64,000 bases of DNA, from assembly GCA_015178975.1 (NCBI GenBank), contig WHVD01000108.1, positions 186,001 to 250,000 of the forward strand. The letters run 5' to 3'. Of the stretch, positions 10,640 through 22,818 are shown piece after piece. Source of the DNA: Hysterangium stoloniferum (taxonomy: Eukaryota > Basidiomycota > Agaricomycetes > Hysterangiales > Hysterangiaceae). Made by a program: the position numbers and the translations under genes. Below the pieces are notes generated by a model. It was not told where the DNA came from. It made no database searches and was given only the letters and a program-made list of their open reading frames with translations. Numbering within the stretch: position 1 is the stretch's first letter; each line of letters opens with the position of its first letter.

Positions 10640-10719
10640 CCCAGCCTGGGATTGAAGCAAGGACCTCCTGGTTATATGTATGTACATGCTGGTGCTCTTA
10701 ACCACTAAGGTACTGGACC
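10640..10719 (-). repeat. Degenerate tRNA-like sequence
   Basis: On the minus strand TACCTTAGTGG resembles an A box and GCTTCAATCCC a B box, about 45 bp apart. The stems are imperfect and a solo LTR has inserted at its end, so it is a relic of a tRNA or tRNA-derived repeat. It is not the same sequence as the 128-bp elements. Confidence 0.5.
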
Positions 10720-10723
10720 TTAT

Positions 10724-11270
10724 TGTTAAGTGTGGGGCTCACAGGTGGGTCTCCAGGGGAAACCTGCAGAAGTTCTGGGAAAGGACTCGACTTCAGCTTA
10801 TGTGCTGCACCTTTGCAGATCGCAATGTCCAATTTCAAGCAGGAGCAGATGGGAAATCTGTGGGTTCTGAGAATACGCAAAGTGCAAGAGACAAGTAGAA
10901 GCTAAGTCAATTTTCTGATCAGATCATATGTACAAATAACTACTGGACTATATAGAGTAGTAGATTATTGTATTACTAACTTAGACATACAAAAAGACAT
11001 ATCAAGAGTACAATAAGACAATAAACCAGATGTCAAAAAAATAGGGAAACATGGTGGTAAACTGAACTAGATGACAAATGGGCAAAGACAGATTGAGAAC
11101 AAGAGGGTCTGGAATGTCTGGGTCCAGTGTATCACTTGTATGATACAGAGAGTCGGCATGTATAGAATGGGGTCCAGGTTGTCCAGGAAGAGTCCAGTGC
11201 TTAGTTTGTGCAAAATAGAGAGTCAAATATTTATGAGTTCTAGGTCCCAGTGGGTTTCCTGGTCCTAACA
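10724..11270 (+). mobile_element. Solo LTR (547 bp) with 5-bp target duplication
   Basis: It starts TGTTAAGTGTGG and ends GGTCCTAACA, flanked by CTTAT (10719-10723 and 11271-11275). The shared block ACTTCAGCTTATGTGCTGCA lies near 10790, followed by GTCCAATTTCA. It is a distinct subfamily, closer to the LTR at 1664 than to that at 5632. Confidence 0.93.
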
Positions 11271-11477
11271 CTTATGGTCTAGTGTTACACATATGATGGA
11301 TTATATATACATATATCAGTCTCCTGATGCAACTCTGGGACTTATAACAGTCTGACTCATTTAGATATTGTATTTCCAATTCTAACAGAGTGTTGGGATG
11401 GAAGTGGAGCAAAATGACCAAAAGAGTAATGTATAGTAGATGAAGTGGCAGGGTGCTGCAGGGCAGTGAGACCATGG

Positions 11478-12494
11478 TCAGGAATACTGAGGGCAGGATG
11501 CCAGTGGATTTCCAGAGTTGCAGAGGCTTGAAAGTAAGAATCCTAACAGGCAGCCATTGTCAAGGAGTCCTTGTATCAAGAGAGGGAAGGGATAGATGAG
11601 AGGTCCTGTCAGATCTATGGCATAGAGATGCAGGACCATACAGGAGGATTGGGGTTTAGCAGAGGAATTGACATACATGTACATGTCAGTGGCTGTATCA
11701 AGATGGTCCTCAATGGTGGCCATGGCTAGACTGGAAGGAGTGTGGGGTGCAGTTGTATGAGCCATTGATACTATAAGTGTCTTGTAAGTTGTGGCATTTG
11801 GCCAGGAGTTGCTGGTTTTCATTGGACATGAATCAGAGTGGTGTCTGGCATAGAAGATATGGTAGCATGTGCATCCCTTGTGGTCTGGGAGGAGCCTTTG
11901 TTCTTCATCAGTCAATCTGGGGAGTTTAATGCTAGTTATCTTCATATTAGAAGCAGAGTTGGTGGGGGGATCAGACAGTCTGGAGGCCAAGTCTTTCTTG
12001 TTGTTGCAATGCAGAGCCTGGGCAGCATTATTAAGATCTGTTCTTGGATGATCTCCTGTTGTTTGCAGACTTGTTCATCTTGTTCATTGGCCGAAGCTGT
12101 GAGTTCTGTGGAAAGGGCTGGCTTGACTTGGAGATCACACTTAGGGGTTTTGTCAAGGTTTGCTTCAAGTGGTGTCTTCAAGGTGGTGGTTGATTGCATG
12201 AAATATTTTGCTGAGGTGGTGAGGATTGCATTAAGGTTCTTCATCTTGATTGTCCAATCTATGAATCTTTGGTTGTCTTGCATGGTCATGAGGATCTTCT
12301 CCCTAACTAGATGTGCCCAGTTTTTCTCAAGTGTGATAGATGCAAACTCTTCTAGGTACTGGTCCACGGTGAGACTATCAATTTGTGCATTATCTCCTTG
12401 GTACCAGGCCATAAGTCACAGTTACATCATCACATCAGCTACAGAACTGACAATCTCCTCAGGCTTCCTTCCTCCAAACTTTATGTATCAGTGA
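11478..12494 (-). pseudogene. Ty3/gypsy gag remnant
   Basis: Two overlapping minus-strand frames together encode a gag-like polyprotein. The upstream part (12412-11942) starts after a KFGGRKPEEIV stretch and contains YLEEFASITLEKNWAH, NLNAILTTSAK and LEANLDKTPKCDL. The downstream part (11990-11478) contains LTDEEQRLLPDHKGC and a damaged zinc-knuckle-like stretch with Cys, two His and Cys-Pro. This layout is what I associate with basidiomycete gypsy gag proteins, which coat the RNA particle. A frameshift joins the two parts. It is probably the 5' half of the element whose pol lies at 7-9 kb. Confidence 0.75.
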
Positions 12495-13868
12495 CAAGTG
12501 ACAGACCATATTGACCTGCAGTAAGCATTGGGCATTCTTTCAGCTTGCCAACCTTGACTTCTGCTTCCAGTTGGGTGTTTCTGGTTGTGATATGCTTTGT
12601 TGCTTTTTTAGAGGTGTTGAAAATAGCTTGTAGTGCGAGGGGTACAGCAGTAGCTTTGTTTGTTTGGTATCAGTATTGGTGTCCATGTCTGATGACCTGG
12701 GTTAGGTTGCCACAGTTGTTGAGGGAGATGGGATAAGGCTGGTGTTCACAAAGAGGTTGACGTTGACAAGGAGAGAAGGTAGTCCGAGCTGGTGCCTCCT
12801 TCTCATGTCTGGGCAAGTGCGTAAAGGTGTGAGTGTCGAGGTAAGTGAGACATGATGGTAAGATTTTAGTCATTGTCAAAAAACAATGTGAAATGTTGCT
12901 GTGTCAACCTCACTCAGTCAGTATGGACAGGACCAAGATATCTTTGTTTTAGCAGTATAGATAAATACAAGTCGTAGATGTTCAGCATTCCTTCTCGAGA
13001 AGGGAAAAACATCTGTCTACTAGAGAACTAATGCGTGCTTCATATATCTCTACAGGGAACAATGGGACGGTAATAACAAAGGAATCTGAGACCAATGGAG
13101 ATCTTGGTTGGGGTTGAAAAGGGGGAAATAAAGATCTCAACGAGATCAGGGGAACAAAAGAAGGAGTGAGTGATTGAGTGGAACAATAGTGTATCAGTGA
13201 TGAAGTTTGTGGTGGTAAAGTATGTGGTAAGACAGCTGGGATTACACAATGCTGTCCCTGTACATTTTAAAGGCCCCTCCTTTTATTCCAGAGTTTTGTG
13301 CTTCATGATAGCCGATCCAGACATTGAACATAGATTTTGAAGATTAGATTAATTTGGCTGAGGTAAATGTCGGCATGGATTAATGAGTGATTGCTGCGGG
13401 TGTTGCTTGCTGTTCTTAAAGGACTTGCTTCGTGCTATCCCAACTAACTGACATTCTGCTTTCTTTGAGACCTCCGAGTGGTATTCTATTTGAAATGATT
13501 CTCGTTGATAAATCAGAGGTGATTCTAGCCACTACTACTACAGCCCACCAATATATGCAATGTATGTGTAGCATCAACGAGAAGCTGCCAAGCATACAAA
13601 TGGGGTAAAAGGTGACTATATGCGCTCTTGAATTGGCTCAAACTACGGAGCTTTACATAAATGAGAAATATTGCCAAATGATGAGTTAAGTAAAGAGTAA
13701 TAGTACTCTCCTTCTTCCTGGTTCGGATAATGTATCAGTGTTATCCAACAGAAATTATGCGTGCAGAATGATGGAACAAGAGCATCAACAGGCCAGTCAT
13801 GGTCCTCCAACACTGATTTGAAGTTTGAATTAGATGTTATGCACACACCGGCAGAGGAAGGGATCAGC
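12495..13868. other. Unassigned; probably 5' flank of the gypsy element, then unknown DNA
   Basis: A 69-codon minus-strand frame at 12670-12879 may be the gag N terminus but shows no motif. From 12.9 to 13.87 kb I see no LTR ends and no homology to other parts of the window. Confidence 0.3.
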
Positions 13869-13880
13869 CGCGAGGGTTAC

Positions 13881-14880
13881 TCACGCAAGGCAGTGACCGA
13901 GGTATTGATTGTTGATTGAGCCGTGCATCGCACCACAATGTGGAAGAGCAAGAATAGTGATTATATCGAGGTTGTGCACTGTGGTACATGCGGATTCAAT
14001 GTCGGAAGATCTAGCTATCAGCTTCAGAGTGACCTCAATTAACCTTTCGCCTGAGCAGAGGACGCACTCATGTGCGTCAGAATTAGACTGGTAGGATGTT
14101 TTCATGGGCGGATATAAGATAATGCTGGAAGGTAAAACATTCTTAACATACCTTAGGAGGGGCTCAATGAGCGAAGAAACCACATTCAGCTGGTTGATGT
14201 GATCCGTGTGAAGTGTGCTGTCGTCGAAGAAGCTCTTCAGGGCCCAGATATCATGCCACAGTGAATATACCGTGTCCTCATCGATATGAAGTGACAATGA
14301 TGCTATATGGAGGTTTGTGTCTTCCACTATAACCTTCAATACATCTCCAGCAATATCTCGAAACCAGGCATCTTGGTGGATGCAACACACGAGAAGCAGT
14401 ATAGGAGTTCCACAAAAGGAAAGTCGGTGTGGGTAATTTTGTCTGTTGCAGTGTGGTAGGGCAGGATGAACTGATGTGATGTCGCGACGCACAGTTGTAC
14501 CCAGAATTTGTAACGAAATACGCTACAGTAGGCTTTAGTTAAATAACACATCATGAAAGTAACAGTAGTTACATACCTCAGTTGATACACGTAATGGTTC
14601 GACGGAGGTATGGGATAGCAACTGTAGCAGTTCAATAGGTTGTCGCTAATATAAGCTTCAACCATTAGTATACACGTCAGAGACAACACATCCTGGTATG
14701 GCCATGTAAGCTTGACATAGACTTGATATAGACTTGACATAGGATTAGAGTGCACGAGCCTATTTCAACAGGATTCAATGCAACCTCTGATCAGAGTGAG
14801 CTCCTCTACTGACAGTTGACACACATGGCAGATGTTTTCCACGATATACCCAAGGTTGCCGAAGGTAGGTTTACAGCGTT
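13881..14880 (-). pseudogene. Family F copy, inverted, exons 3-5
   Basis: The minus strand encodes the C-terminal half of the family F protein: LLVCCIHQDAWFRDI, INQLNVVSSLIEP, LIARSSDIESACTTV. The 50-nt intron (GTGCGT...ACAG) and the 64-nt intron, here with donor GTATGT, are at the family positions. Exon 3 is broken by a ~235-bp insertion (about 14520-14755). A deletion in exon 5 shifts the frame relative to intron 4. The stretch continues towards 14.88 kb with the Glu-Glu-Leu-Thr part of exon 3. Confidence 0.8.
14520..14755. repeat. ~235-bp insertion related to sequence at 25.9-26.2 kb
   Basis: It interrupts exon 3 of the inverted F copy between the codons preceding the PheTrpLeuGln stretch. 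It contains CACGTAATGGTTCGACGGAG, which resembles CACGTAAGAGTGGTTCGACT at 26.1 kb. I find no clear terminal repeats. Confidence 0.45.
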
Positions 14881-14993
14881 CAAGAGACCATTGATTTGTT
14901 GAGGTGGGGACACAACAGTGTCAATCATTGAATTCATTCAAAATACTCGCGTCTTTCTAGACCCACCTATCCCCTTCGAATTCGACAACAGGT

Positions 14994-15712
14994 GTGGGTA
15001 GTCTTAGGGAGGATGTGGCATTATCAGCGGCGCGATATCACATCATTTCATCCAGCCCACCAACCCATAACAGACAATATCACCGACAACCACCTTACTT
15101 GTATGAAGATCCAATACAGCTTCTCATGTGTTGCATCCAAGATCCATGGTTTCGAGAGATTTCTGAAGCCGTACTGAAGGTTTTAGTGGGCGACATACAT
15201 GTACATATAGCGTCATTGTCACGTCATATTGATTTGAGGACATCACATTCCCTGTTTTGGAGTATTTCCTGCTTGAAAACCTTCTTCGACGACAGCACGC
15301 TTCTCGCTGATATAAACGAGCTGAATATGGTTTCTTCGCTCATTGGGCCCATCGTGCCGTACGTTCACATTATTTTACTTTCAGCACCGTCTTACATCCA
15401 CCTATGAAACCTTCCTACCAGTCTGACTCTGACGCACAAGATTCCAAATTGGGTTCTTCTGTGGTATGGCGAGCGCATAATCGCGTTGACTCTGAAACTG
15501 ATAGCTGGATCTTCTGAGCCCGAATTCCGGTGTACCACAGTATGCAGCCTCGATACCATCGCCATTCTCATTTTTCTCTTTCCTCATTGTGACATAATGC
15601 GCAGCTCGACCAATGACAACTACATTAGTTACCACCTTGAGCGTTTGTATTTCACCGTGCGTTCCTTCCTTTGTTTCTACGACACCTTTCACTCGTGTGT
15701 GTCTAATTAGGC
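14994..15712 (+). pseudogene. Family F copy, exons 4-5 with flank
   Basis: It encodes the C-terminal half: PIQLLMCCIQDPWFREI, DINELNMVSSLIGP, AGSSEPEFRCTTV, then RSFLCFYDTFHSC. The 50-nt intron with donor GTGGGC-like changes and the 64-nt intron region can be recognised. The 5' exons are missing. It reads opposite to the copy at 13.9 kb, so the two lie tail to tail. Confidence 0.75.
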
Positions 15713-17020
15713 GCCGATATGAGTGTTGGGGAAACACGGTTGCCCTGACAAAGGTCTTGCACCATTGATTGGACACAATTCCTAGCCCTTTCTCTTAGAT
15801 CATGCCGACACATCCTCTCAACCAAACGGAGGAGCCCAATTGCGTCGCCCTTTATTCAACCCACTTTGCACTTGGGGTTCCAGATGTTATAAAGATATAT
15901 GATTTGAGCAGATGTAAGGACGCATATAGTCACTTTGTATTGTCCCCGCGAGCTCTGCAGCCGTCCCCATACGTGTGTTAAATAAATTTGAGGGCATTAG
16001 GCATTCCTGGACTAACCTCCGAATGAACAACGCTTGTTTAATCAAGATATTATTGAAGGTCTGAGAAAGGCCCCCCCTCCGTCTCCATTTGGATGCATGT
16101 GTCGTTCAGGCTCATGCTACCTTCACTCCAGTGTTCAATCAATGCGATCCATTATCTTATAACCGACGACCCTCACACCGTGCGAGGAACTGTTGGGGAA
16201 TTCTTTCAACTAATTCTACTTCATTGAAAATTTGACAACAAAGCTGGTAGAGATCGCAAGAGATAAGAGCGCATACAGTAACTTTTCACCCTCGGCGCGA
16301 GCGTGGCAGGTTCCACGCGTTTATGGCCATACATCCGTTGAATACACTTGCGGACACCACCAGTGGCTAGACTGACATCCTATTTATAAACGACAATCAT
16401 TTCAAAAAGAACGCGGATTTGAGAGTTGTATGGAGTTACACAATTTGACTCAATTTAATGGCAAACATAGTCACTTGTGATGATAGCTGCGAGGTTCTCA
16501 CCACTGGTGTTGAATATACTGCGAGCACTGACCATGGCGGGAGTTACATAGGATTTAATAGCCAATTGTCATGTTCGACTCCTTTCATTTCGAGTAGTCG
16601 CGAAACAGCCACTTGATTCAATCTAATATTAAAGAGCGCATCGACTAGATCCGTGGGCCTCTTGCACGTTAGTTGTGGCCACCTGTTCCTTCCTATGCGT
16701 AGTCGCCACACCTTTCACTGGTGTGTTGGTGCGTCGACGATTCAAATTACGTCTCCGCTTTCCGGAATATAACGCCTAGAAGATAACTATGAGGCTTCCA
16801 GACCGTTCCATCAAACACAATGTTGGTAAGTTGGTCGCCGGAATGGTGCTAGCCAAGGAGACACCGCCAGATGTCAATTTCAACATTGGCAAGGACTCAC
16901 AGTGCTTCACAATCATTAGTCTACCTTTCCATCGTCGTATTGAATGGCCACAATAATTGATGAAAAATGTGAGCTTGGTGCGAACAGGATGACAATAATA
17001 TGACTGGTTGAACTTCATTA
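15713..17020 (+). repeat. Family F 3' flanking segment
   Basis: Non-coding sequence shared with 18.5, 24.5-25.7, 37.5, 39.8-40.7, 45.6-46.6 and 49.5-50.8 kb. The motif AAG(A/G)GCGCATA(C/T)AGTCACTTT occurs twice about 350 bp apart (15.92 and 16.27 kb). The part from 16.74 kb (GGAATATAACGCCTAGAAGA) recurs near 25.6, 50.5 and 53.0 kb. I see no open frame in it that is kept between copies. Confidence 0.75.
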
Positions 17021-17027
17021 TGACTGA

Positions 17028-17553
17028 TTATGAATTATAGCACAATTTGTTTATACGAACTCCGATGGACTTACTGATTGATTGGCCATTGCTCGAGCCT
17101 CGCATTATCTCACAATATGGAAGAAGAGAAATGAGGATGGCGATCGTACCGAGGCTGCGGACTATGGTACACGCAGCTTCTGGCTCGGAAGATCCAGCTA
17201 TCAGCGCCAGAGTAACCACCATTATTATGTCGGCATAATGCAAGAGCGCGTAATTTGGACTCGCTTGCATCAGAATCAGACTTGTATGACAGTGTCATAG
17301 GTGGATGTAAGACGGTGCCATCCAGGTAATAATACAGCTTGCTGTATGTATGACGTGCTACGCGATTATATGTACAATTTGCCAATCCAAATTCTGATGG
17401 ACACGCAAAAATCACAATATCTCCAAGCCAGACCCTCATATACCTCAATAAAATTTCCAATGAGAACTTTGGTCTTACGTCACTCTTTGTCTTGCTCAGA
17501 CGTTGCACATAATTTAAACCAATTGATATGGCAAGGGTGAAGGAAAAAATCAC
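17028..17553 (-). pseudogene. Family F copy, inverted, exon 4 end to exon 5
   Basis: The minus strand encodes LALIAGSSEPEAACTIV and LLPYCEIMRGSSNGQSIS, the exon 5 motifs. The C-terminal tail then reads KSIGVRINK, as in the copy ending at 39829, and differs from the RSFLC tail of the others. Upstream, sequence matching the intron 4 region is present. The rest of the gene is absent. Confidence 0.7.
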
Positions 17554-17559
17554 GTTGCT

Positions 17560-18064
17560 TTCCGGTAACCCGACTAGACGATCACTTGCTCTGGTTTTAT
17601 CCTCATTGAAAGGTTGATAAAATTAAATAGGCAGCGCGCACTCTGGCAAGAAAAAGTTCCAGGTTGACACTATGCCAGCTCGAAAGCCGCAGGGGGTAAG
17701 TATAGCTCCGGACTGCATTTGTATTATCCATGGCAATGCTACTTCTCGAATACCAGAAACGCCGTTTTACTTTCAACTCTGACGCTCAATAACACCCTAA
17801 ATACTATATCATGTGGTGACAATTGTCAAAACTATTATTAGATGCTGTGTGAGCCTTCAGCGGAAGGCGTAAAAAGTAGCAAGGTAACCAAGTCCACTGG
17901 TCCTATATAGTTCAAAGAAGGTGAGGGGATTTCGCTTATGAAGGCAGGGATGATATGCTGTGAATCCTGTGTAAGCAGAGCTAGAAGTCTGTAGAACACC
18001 CCGACTGACTGCGCCATAAAAACTCGGCACCTCCTTCTAGTGTAATTACGACTGCTACGCTCAA
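17560..18064 (+). promoter_or_regulatory. Family F 5' flank with TATA-like box
   Basis: The ~400 bp before the ATG are conserved with those before 38008, 43002 and 54405. CATAAAA at 18015-18021 lies 44 bp before the ATG and is a likely TATA element. No operator or transcription-factor site can be named. Confidence 0.55.
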
Positions 18065-18526
18065 ATGTCTGCTTTCAACGAGACAAGTCTGGGGAATCAC
18101 GATGAGGCAACGGTTCAGATCTACCTCGAAGACGTTGAGGAGCTACCACCCTTAGTTTTCCCAGGTGTATTGAGTTCAGAGCAACGGGACCAGATCATTA
18201 AGACGGGGATGAGAGAGACATTCAGGGAGAAGCTCCAAGAACGATGGGTTTGTAACGAGCCCGGCCATGATTTATGTTATCGGGCCCCTGATGACAAGCA
18301 GCACATACAACTATCTGCAAGCCATATAGCCAATTATTTCTCTTCCATAATGCCGACACATCTCAACCAAACCAGGAGGAGCCCAATAGCGCCGGCCTTT
18401 CTTCAACCCACTTTGCAGCCGGTTGCAGATGTTATAAAGCTATATGATTTGAGCCGATGTAAGAACGCATATAGTCACTTTGTATTGTCCCCGCGAGTTC
18501 TGCAGCCGTCCCCATATGTGTGTTAA
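18065..18526 (+). pseudogene. Family F copy, exon 1 fused to 3' flank
   Basis: It starts MSAFNETSLGNHDEATVQ and runs through the motif CNEPGHDLCYRAPDD to LSASHI, as in the full copies. It then jumps into a segment that elsewhere lies downstream of the gene (ANYFSSIMPTHLNQT). A deletion of about 2.5 kb therefore removed the rest of exon 1 and exons 2-5. The open frame of 153 codons is intact, so a short fused protein could be made, but it is probably a relic. Confidence 0.75.
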
Positions 18527-19019
18527 ATACATTTGAGGGCACCAGTCATTCCTGGACTAACCTCCGAATGAACAACACTTGTTTAATTAAGATATTATCG
18601 AAGGTCTGAGGAAGGCCCCCCCGTCTCCATTTCTATGCTTGTGTCATTCAGTCTCATGCTACCTTCACACCGTGCGGAGCTGTTCGACGAATTCCTTAAA
18701 CTAATTTAGGATAAGGAATGGGCAGAATAATGTCAGTCCAAGCCCAGGATGATTCCTTTGCTTTAGACAATATGTATATAGGCAGTCTACTTGGTGATGT
18801 TGCACTAGATATATCACAAAGATTGAATATTACTATTAAATCAGCTGAGTTTGGTCAAAAAGAGAGGTTGGATGATGTTGATCATGAGTCTACAATGATA
18901 TTGCTGCCTTGTACAGCTTTTATATGCATCTAGTCAGTGATTGGACTATACATATATGTGATGGAGGCTGGATATGGTCAGGATGTTGGAAGTGAGATCA
19001 GCTGAGAATATAATATACT
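18527..19019. other. F 3' flank to ~18.7 kb, then unassigned
   Basis: The F segment breaks off after AATTCCTTAAACTAAT near 18705. A 71-codon open frame at 18718-18933 follows; its residues are not low-complexity but it has no recognisable domain. Confidence 0.35.
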
Positions 19020-19970
19020 ATAGAGACCTTAAGTCCCTAAGTCAAGTACTAAACCAAGGAGCAAAGACTGTGAATTGGTGGGACTTGCCTTCAGTTTATA
19101 TGCTGCACCATTACAAACTATGCAGCTGTCCTAATTTCAAATGAATTTGTGACTTCAGGATGGGCTAGGAATAGGATTAGAAGAGAAATGAGGGTGCAGC
19201 TCAGGAAATCTGAAGGTATTCAATGGGCCAAAATAGGAAGGGAATGGGTGGTTTTCTGTAGAGAGAAGTAAGTTTAAATGCAATGTGATGTAACACAATA
19301 TTCAGATTGGATTTCAAATACTATTGCTCCATGTATATATAGATAGAGGAGTTATTTTAATAACAATCCAGAGATATAACAAGGATGCAAGGGATATATG
19401 TTAAGCTCAGGCCTTACTGGGCAGGAGTGAACTAAGGCATGGGAAAAACCTATAGAAGTTCCAAGGCAGATAGGAGGTGGCTTCATCTTATGTGCTGGGC
19501 TCTTGTATGATCATTGGGTCCTAGCTTCAGACAGGGGTGGGTACAGTTATCCCAGAAAGTCTGAAAGTACATGACTGGTCAGAGAGTTGGAAACCCAGGA
19601 GTTCTAAAAATACATTGGTGTCAAGTTTCATAGTTTAGCTTAGTATATTGAGAAGATAAGTTGTAGCTAATCAATATGCTGATTGGATTGTGGTTTAAAA
19701 AGATTAATAGACTATATACAGTAGAATAATTTATTATTGTACTACTGATCTGCTGAAACAAAATGACAAGTCATGTGAACAAGAAAATAACAGGATTAAC
19801 CATTCTGGAGTATATGGGTCAAGTTGATATGGGAACAGGTACTAAAACACAATATCAAGTGAATATATGCATGTCAAAACATAATCAGGAACAAACTGGG
19901 TCACAGATTAGTAAGTGTCTAGAGAATATGGGTGTGAAGAGTGGTGGAGGTTCTAACCGTTCTATATACG
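19020..19970 (+). mobile_element. Two decayed LTR fragments
   Basis: Degenerate versions of the shared LTR block occur near 19088 (CCTTCAGTTTATATGCTGCA) and 19470 (GGCTTCATCTTATGTGCTGG). A TGTTAAG start lies at about 19401. Clear 3' ends and target duplications are not visible. Confidence 0.55.
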
Positions 19971-20625
19971 AAGAATATCGACCGTTTAGGTTCAATATGT
20001 AGATGTACTGACTGTCTAAGTCTAATACAGGCTGGACAGGTATTGACTACTTAGTTCAATACGATCGAGTGAAGTAGCTATCTAAAGTAAGGTAGAGAGC
20101 TAGAACGAATAAAGGGAATTGACTGCTAAGTGTGATTCCAAGTGACTACTCGAGTGTGAAAAAGAGTAACGAGAGAGTCGAATGGTTGAGTAGCATGGAT
20201 GTAGTCTGTGCAGATTGATATATAGATGGAGTTTCGACTGGTACAGTTTGAAACTCCGATTGCATGGATAGTTGAAGCCCATATATAACAGTCGAGATGA
20301 TACCCCAATCACAACTTACAGGACACTAACTGGGTGTCTGGGTAAGTCGTGGTTGCAGGGTAAAAGTGTCTGAGTTCTAATTACACGTGCTAGAATACAC
20401 GAGTCTGGTGTGTATGTGCCCACAAGAGTTGATGTACCACATACATAGGTCATCAAACTAATATAAATGTATAATAGAATAGAGAGAAAGAAGAAATAAT
20501 AATGGGAATATAGTATGGGCTTATCCAGACTATATTTCCTGAGCATATTTCACTATACCTCTCACAATGGGAAGTCCATATGAGGTCCAGATCAGAAGCC
20601 ACCCTTATAGTAAGAAAGGGCTACA
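19971..20625. other. No recognisable gene
   Basis: Short open frames only. There is no similarity to other parts of the window that I can see. Confidence 0.35.
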
Positions 20626-20629
20626 GTAG

Positions 20630-21480
20630 CTCAAAAAATTGTTCCAATGTTTCATTATTTTGGAAAGATTGATTCACAATACAAATACCAGACATCAGAA
20701 CATTCTTAAAATATTACCCCATATAGTATAGCATATTAGCTTTAAATGGATGCTTAGATTATGTTGATTATGTAATTTGAAGCCAAAATGGTGGAATAAT
20801 AAATGAAACAAAATAATCACTCATTGGAATCATTTTTTGACCCTATATTATTTTAATAGAAAAGCCACTATTTCAGTAAAAAAAGTCTAAACCAATTGTA
20901 ATAATAATGAACATGTCATGTGACTTTGTTTACATTGTTTGACATGTTGACAGTTGGTTCAACCACTTCTTAGCTTTTACCATTACTATGAAAGCTATTT
21001 CTGCTACTCAGCACTTTAATATTATCTCTCTTCTTCCAGAAGGGTGTTCCTATCCTCAAATCAAGACTAACACTGACTCAGGAAGGGATACAATAAGTGT
21101 GATCAAGTTTGAAGTACTTTTGCATAAAGAAAACACCGTAGCTGGCCATCCTTCCAACAACAAACAGTCAATTGTCCATCAAATTAGCTCTGGAAATCTT
21201 GACAATGCTGTTCAAGCTACCCAATTCATTAATTCTACTATCCCCAAATCTGTCACTCCCCAAATGATCAGGAATATACTCAAGAACCATGGTTTTTACT
21301 CTGCAACAAAGAAGAAAGCACCCATGCTGAAGAAGGCTCATTATCAGAAGTGACTTGAGTTTGCTTAGTATCATAAAACCTGGATTGTAGGGGACTGCAA
21401 AAGAGTGTTGTGGATAGACAAGACCAATATTAACAAAATTGCATCTGGTGGAAAGGTGTCATAGTCCAGTTTTCATAGTA
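20630..21480 (+). pseudogene. Tc1/mariner element remnant with transposase N terminus
   Basis: A terminal-repeat-like sequence ACAGTAGCTCAAAAAATTGT at about 20633 and an inverted inner motif near 20815-20850 match the Tc1 family at 9.7-10.6 kb. The frame at 20988-21353 encodes MKAIS..., then a helix-turn-helix region with IVHQISSGNLDNAVQAT and a Lys-rich KKKAPMLKKAH, the DNA-binding N terminus of Tc1 transposases. A stop follows QK. Reading through it gives CKRVLWIDKTNIN, the first catalytic-aspartate region. The rest is lost. Confidence 0.8.
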
Positions 21481-21481
21481 C

Positions 21482-21690
21482 TGAGCAAACTCAAGTGACT
21501 TCTGATAATGAGTCTTCTTCAATGTGGGTACTTTCTTCTTTGTTGCAGAGTAAAAACCATTGTTCTTGAGTATATTCCTGACTGTTTGGGGAGTGACAAA
21601 GTTGGGGATAGTAGAATTAATGAATTGGGTAGCTTGAATAGCATTGTCAAGATTTCCAGAGCTAATTTGATGGACAATTGACTGTTTGTC
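21482..21690 (-). pseudogene. Inverted duplicate of the Tc1 transposase N-terminal segment
   Basis: This ~208-bp arm is a near-perfect inverted copy of 21161-21368. Together they form a head-to-head pair with a ~113-bp spacer. It also cuts off the Helitron frame that comes from the right. Confidence 0.8.
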
Positions 21691-22778
21691 ATAAGTAATA
21701 AGCTTGGAGGATCAGTAAAAGCCTTGTAGCTCAGTCTAACATGTAACCTTGGAGTCTCTGCTTGTGTTCTCAATCGCTCATGTGCCTGGTGATAGAGTGC
21801 TATAAAAGGATTATATTGCTCCATCATGTCCTGAAAGTCAGAAAAGGTTTGATTGTTTAGATTTTGATTTGCCCTGTGATTCTGCCTTATCTGCAATGCA
21901 TTCCCCAGTGCATCCTCACGTGCCAGTGCAGGATCATGGATGTCAAGCTGAGCATAACTGGGTGATACATCTTCCCTGTATGGGATTAAGGAACCATGCT
22001 CATGATACAATCCACCATGTATTTTAAAGACATATGGGCCCCAACCACCTTGCAAGACAGACTCATCCAATTTGACACCAAGTGATATAAATGCAAATGC
22101 ATTATTATATGCATGAATACTTTTGCGAAATTCCTTGGCATTGTCTGTATTATCCTCAAGAAGAGACTTTAAGGTATGAGGGACTGGTTCAAGTATTGGA
22201 AGGATGATCTTTCCTTGCTTGCAACACTTGCCAAACTTTGGTGTTGTCCGAGAGCTAGCTGACAGATGCTCATCCATCCAGTGTAAAGCTCCACAGTGTG
22301 AACACTGTATGTTCATATGTCCTACATCATGTCTTGGAAACCTGGTCTCCACAACAGGCTGACATCCAATGGGTAATTGTGCAACAGGAAGTGGAAGTGG
22401 AGGGATGGCTGCAGGATCTGGAATGGCTGGGGGTGGGGCATTGACTGCAGGTGGGGCATTGACTTCAGGTGGGGCAATAGCTGGGGGTGGGGCAAGTAGG
22501 AAAATGACTGGAGGTGGAGGAATAGCTGGGGGTGGGGCCAACTGTGGCTGTTGCTGTGCATTTATTGCTGGAAAAACAGGTGGATGGTGATGCTGTGGTG
22601 CTAGCTGCAACATGGGTACCTGTTGTTGTGGAGCTGGATTTCCAGGTGGATGGTGATGTGGGGCTAACTGCAAAATGGGTACTTGTGCCTGGAGTTGTGG
22701 CATGGCATTAACAGGTGGATGACCATGGACAGGTGGATGACCATGGTGCAGCTGTGGTGGTGCCCACTGCAAAATAGG

Positions 22779-22818
22779 TTGTTGTTGTTGTGGTGGTGGT
22801 GGTGGTGGTGGTGGTGGT
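22779..22818 (+). repeat. TGG trinucleotide microsatellite
   Basis: About a dozen GGT/TGG units, which on the minus strand encode the poly-proline run of the Helitron-like protein. Confidence 0.9.

Noticed and set aside
15360..15386. A 26-nt intron (GTACGT...TTTCAG) in F exon 4
   Set aside because: Too short for a fungal intron; the 64-nt intron using the later CCAG acceptor restores the frame in the best-preserved copies.
22369..22590. Gly/Ala-rich plus-strand frame
   Set aside because: It is the antisense of the proline-rich Helitron-like frame and low in complexity.
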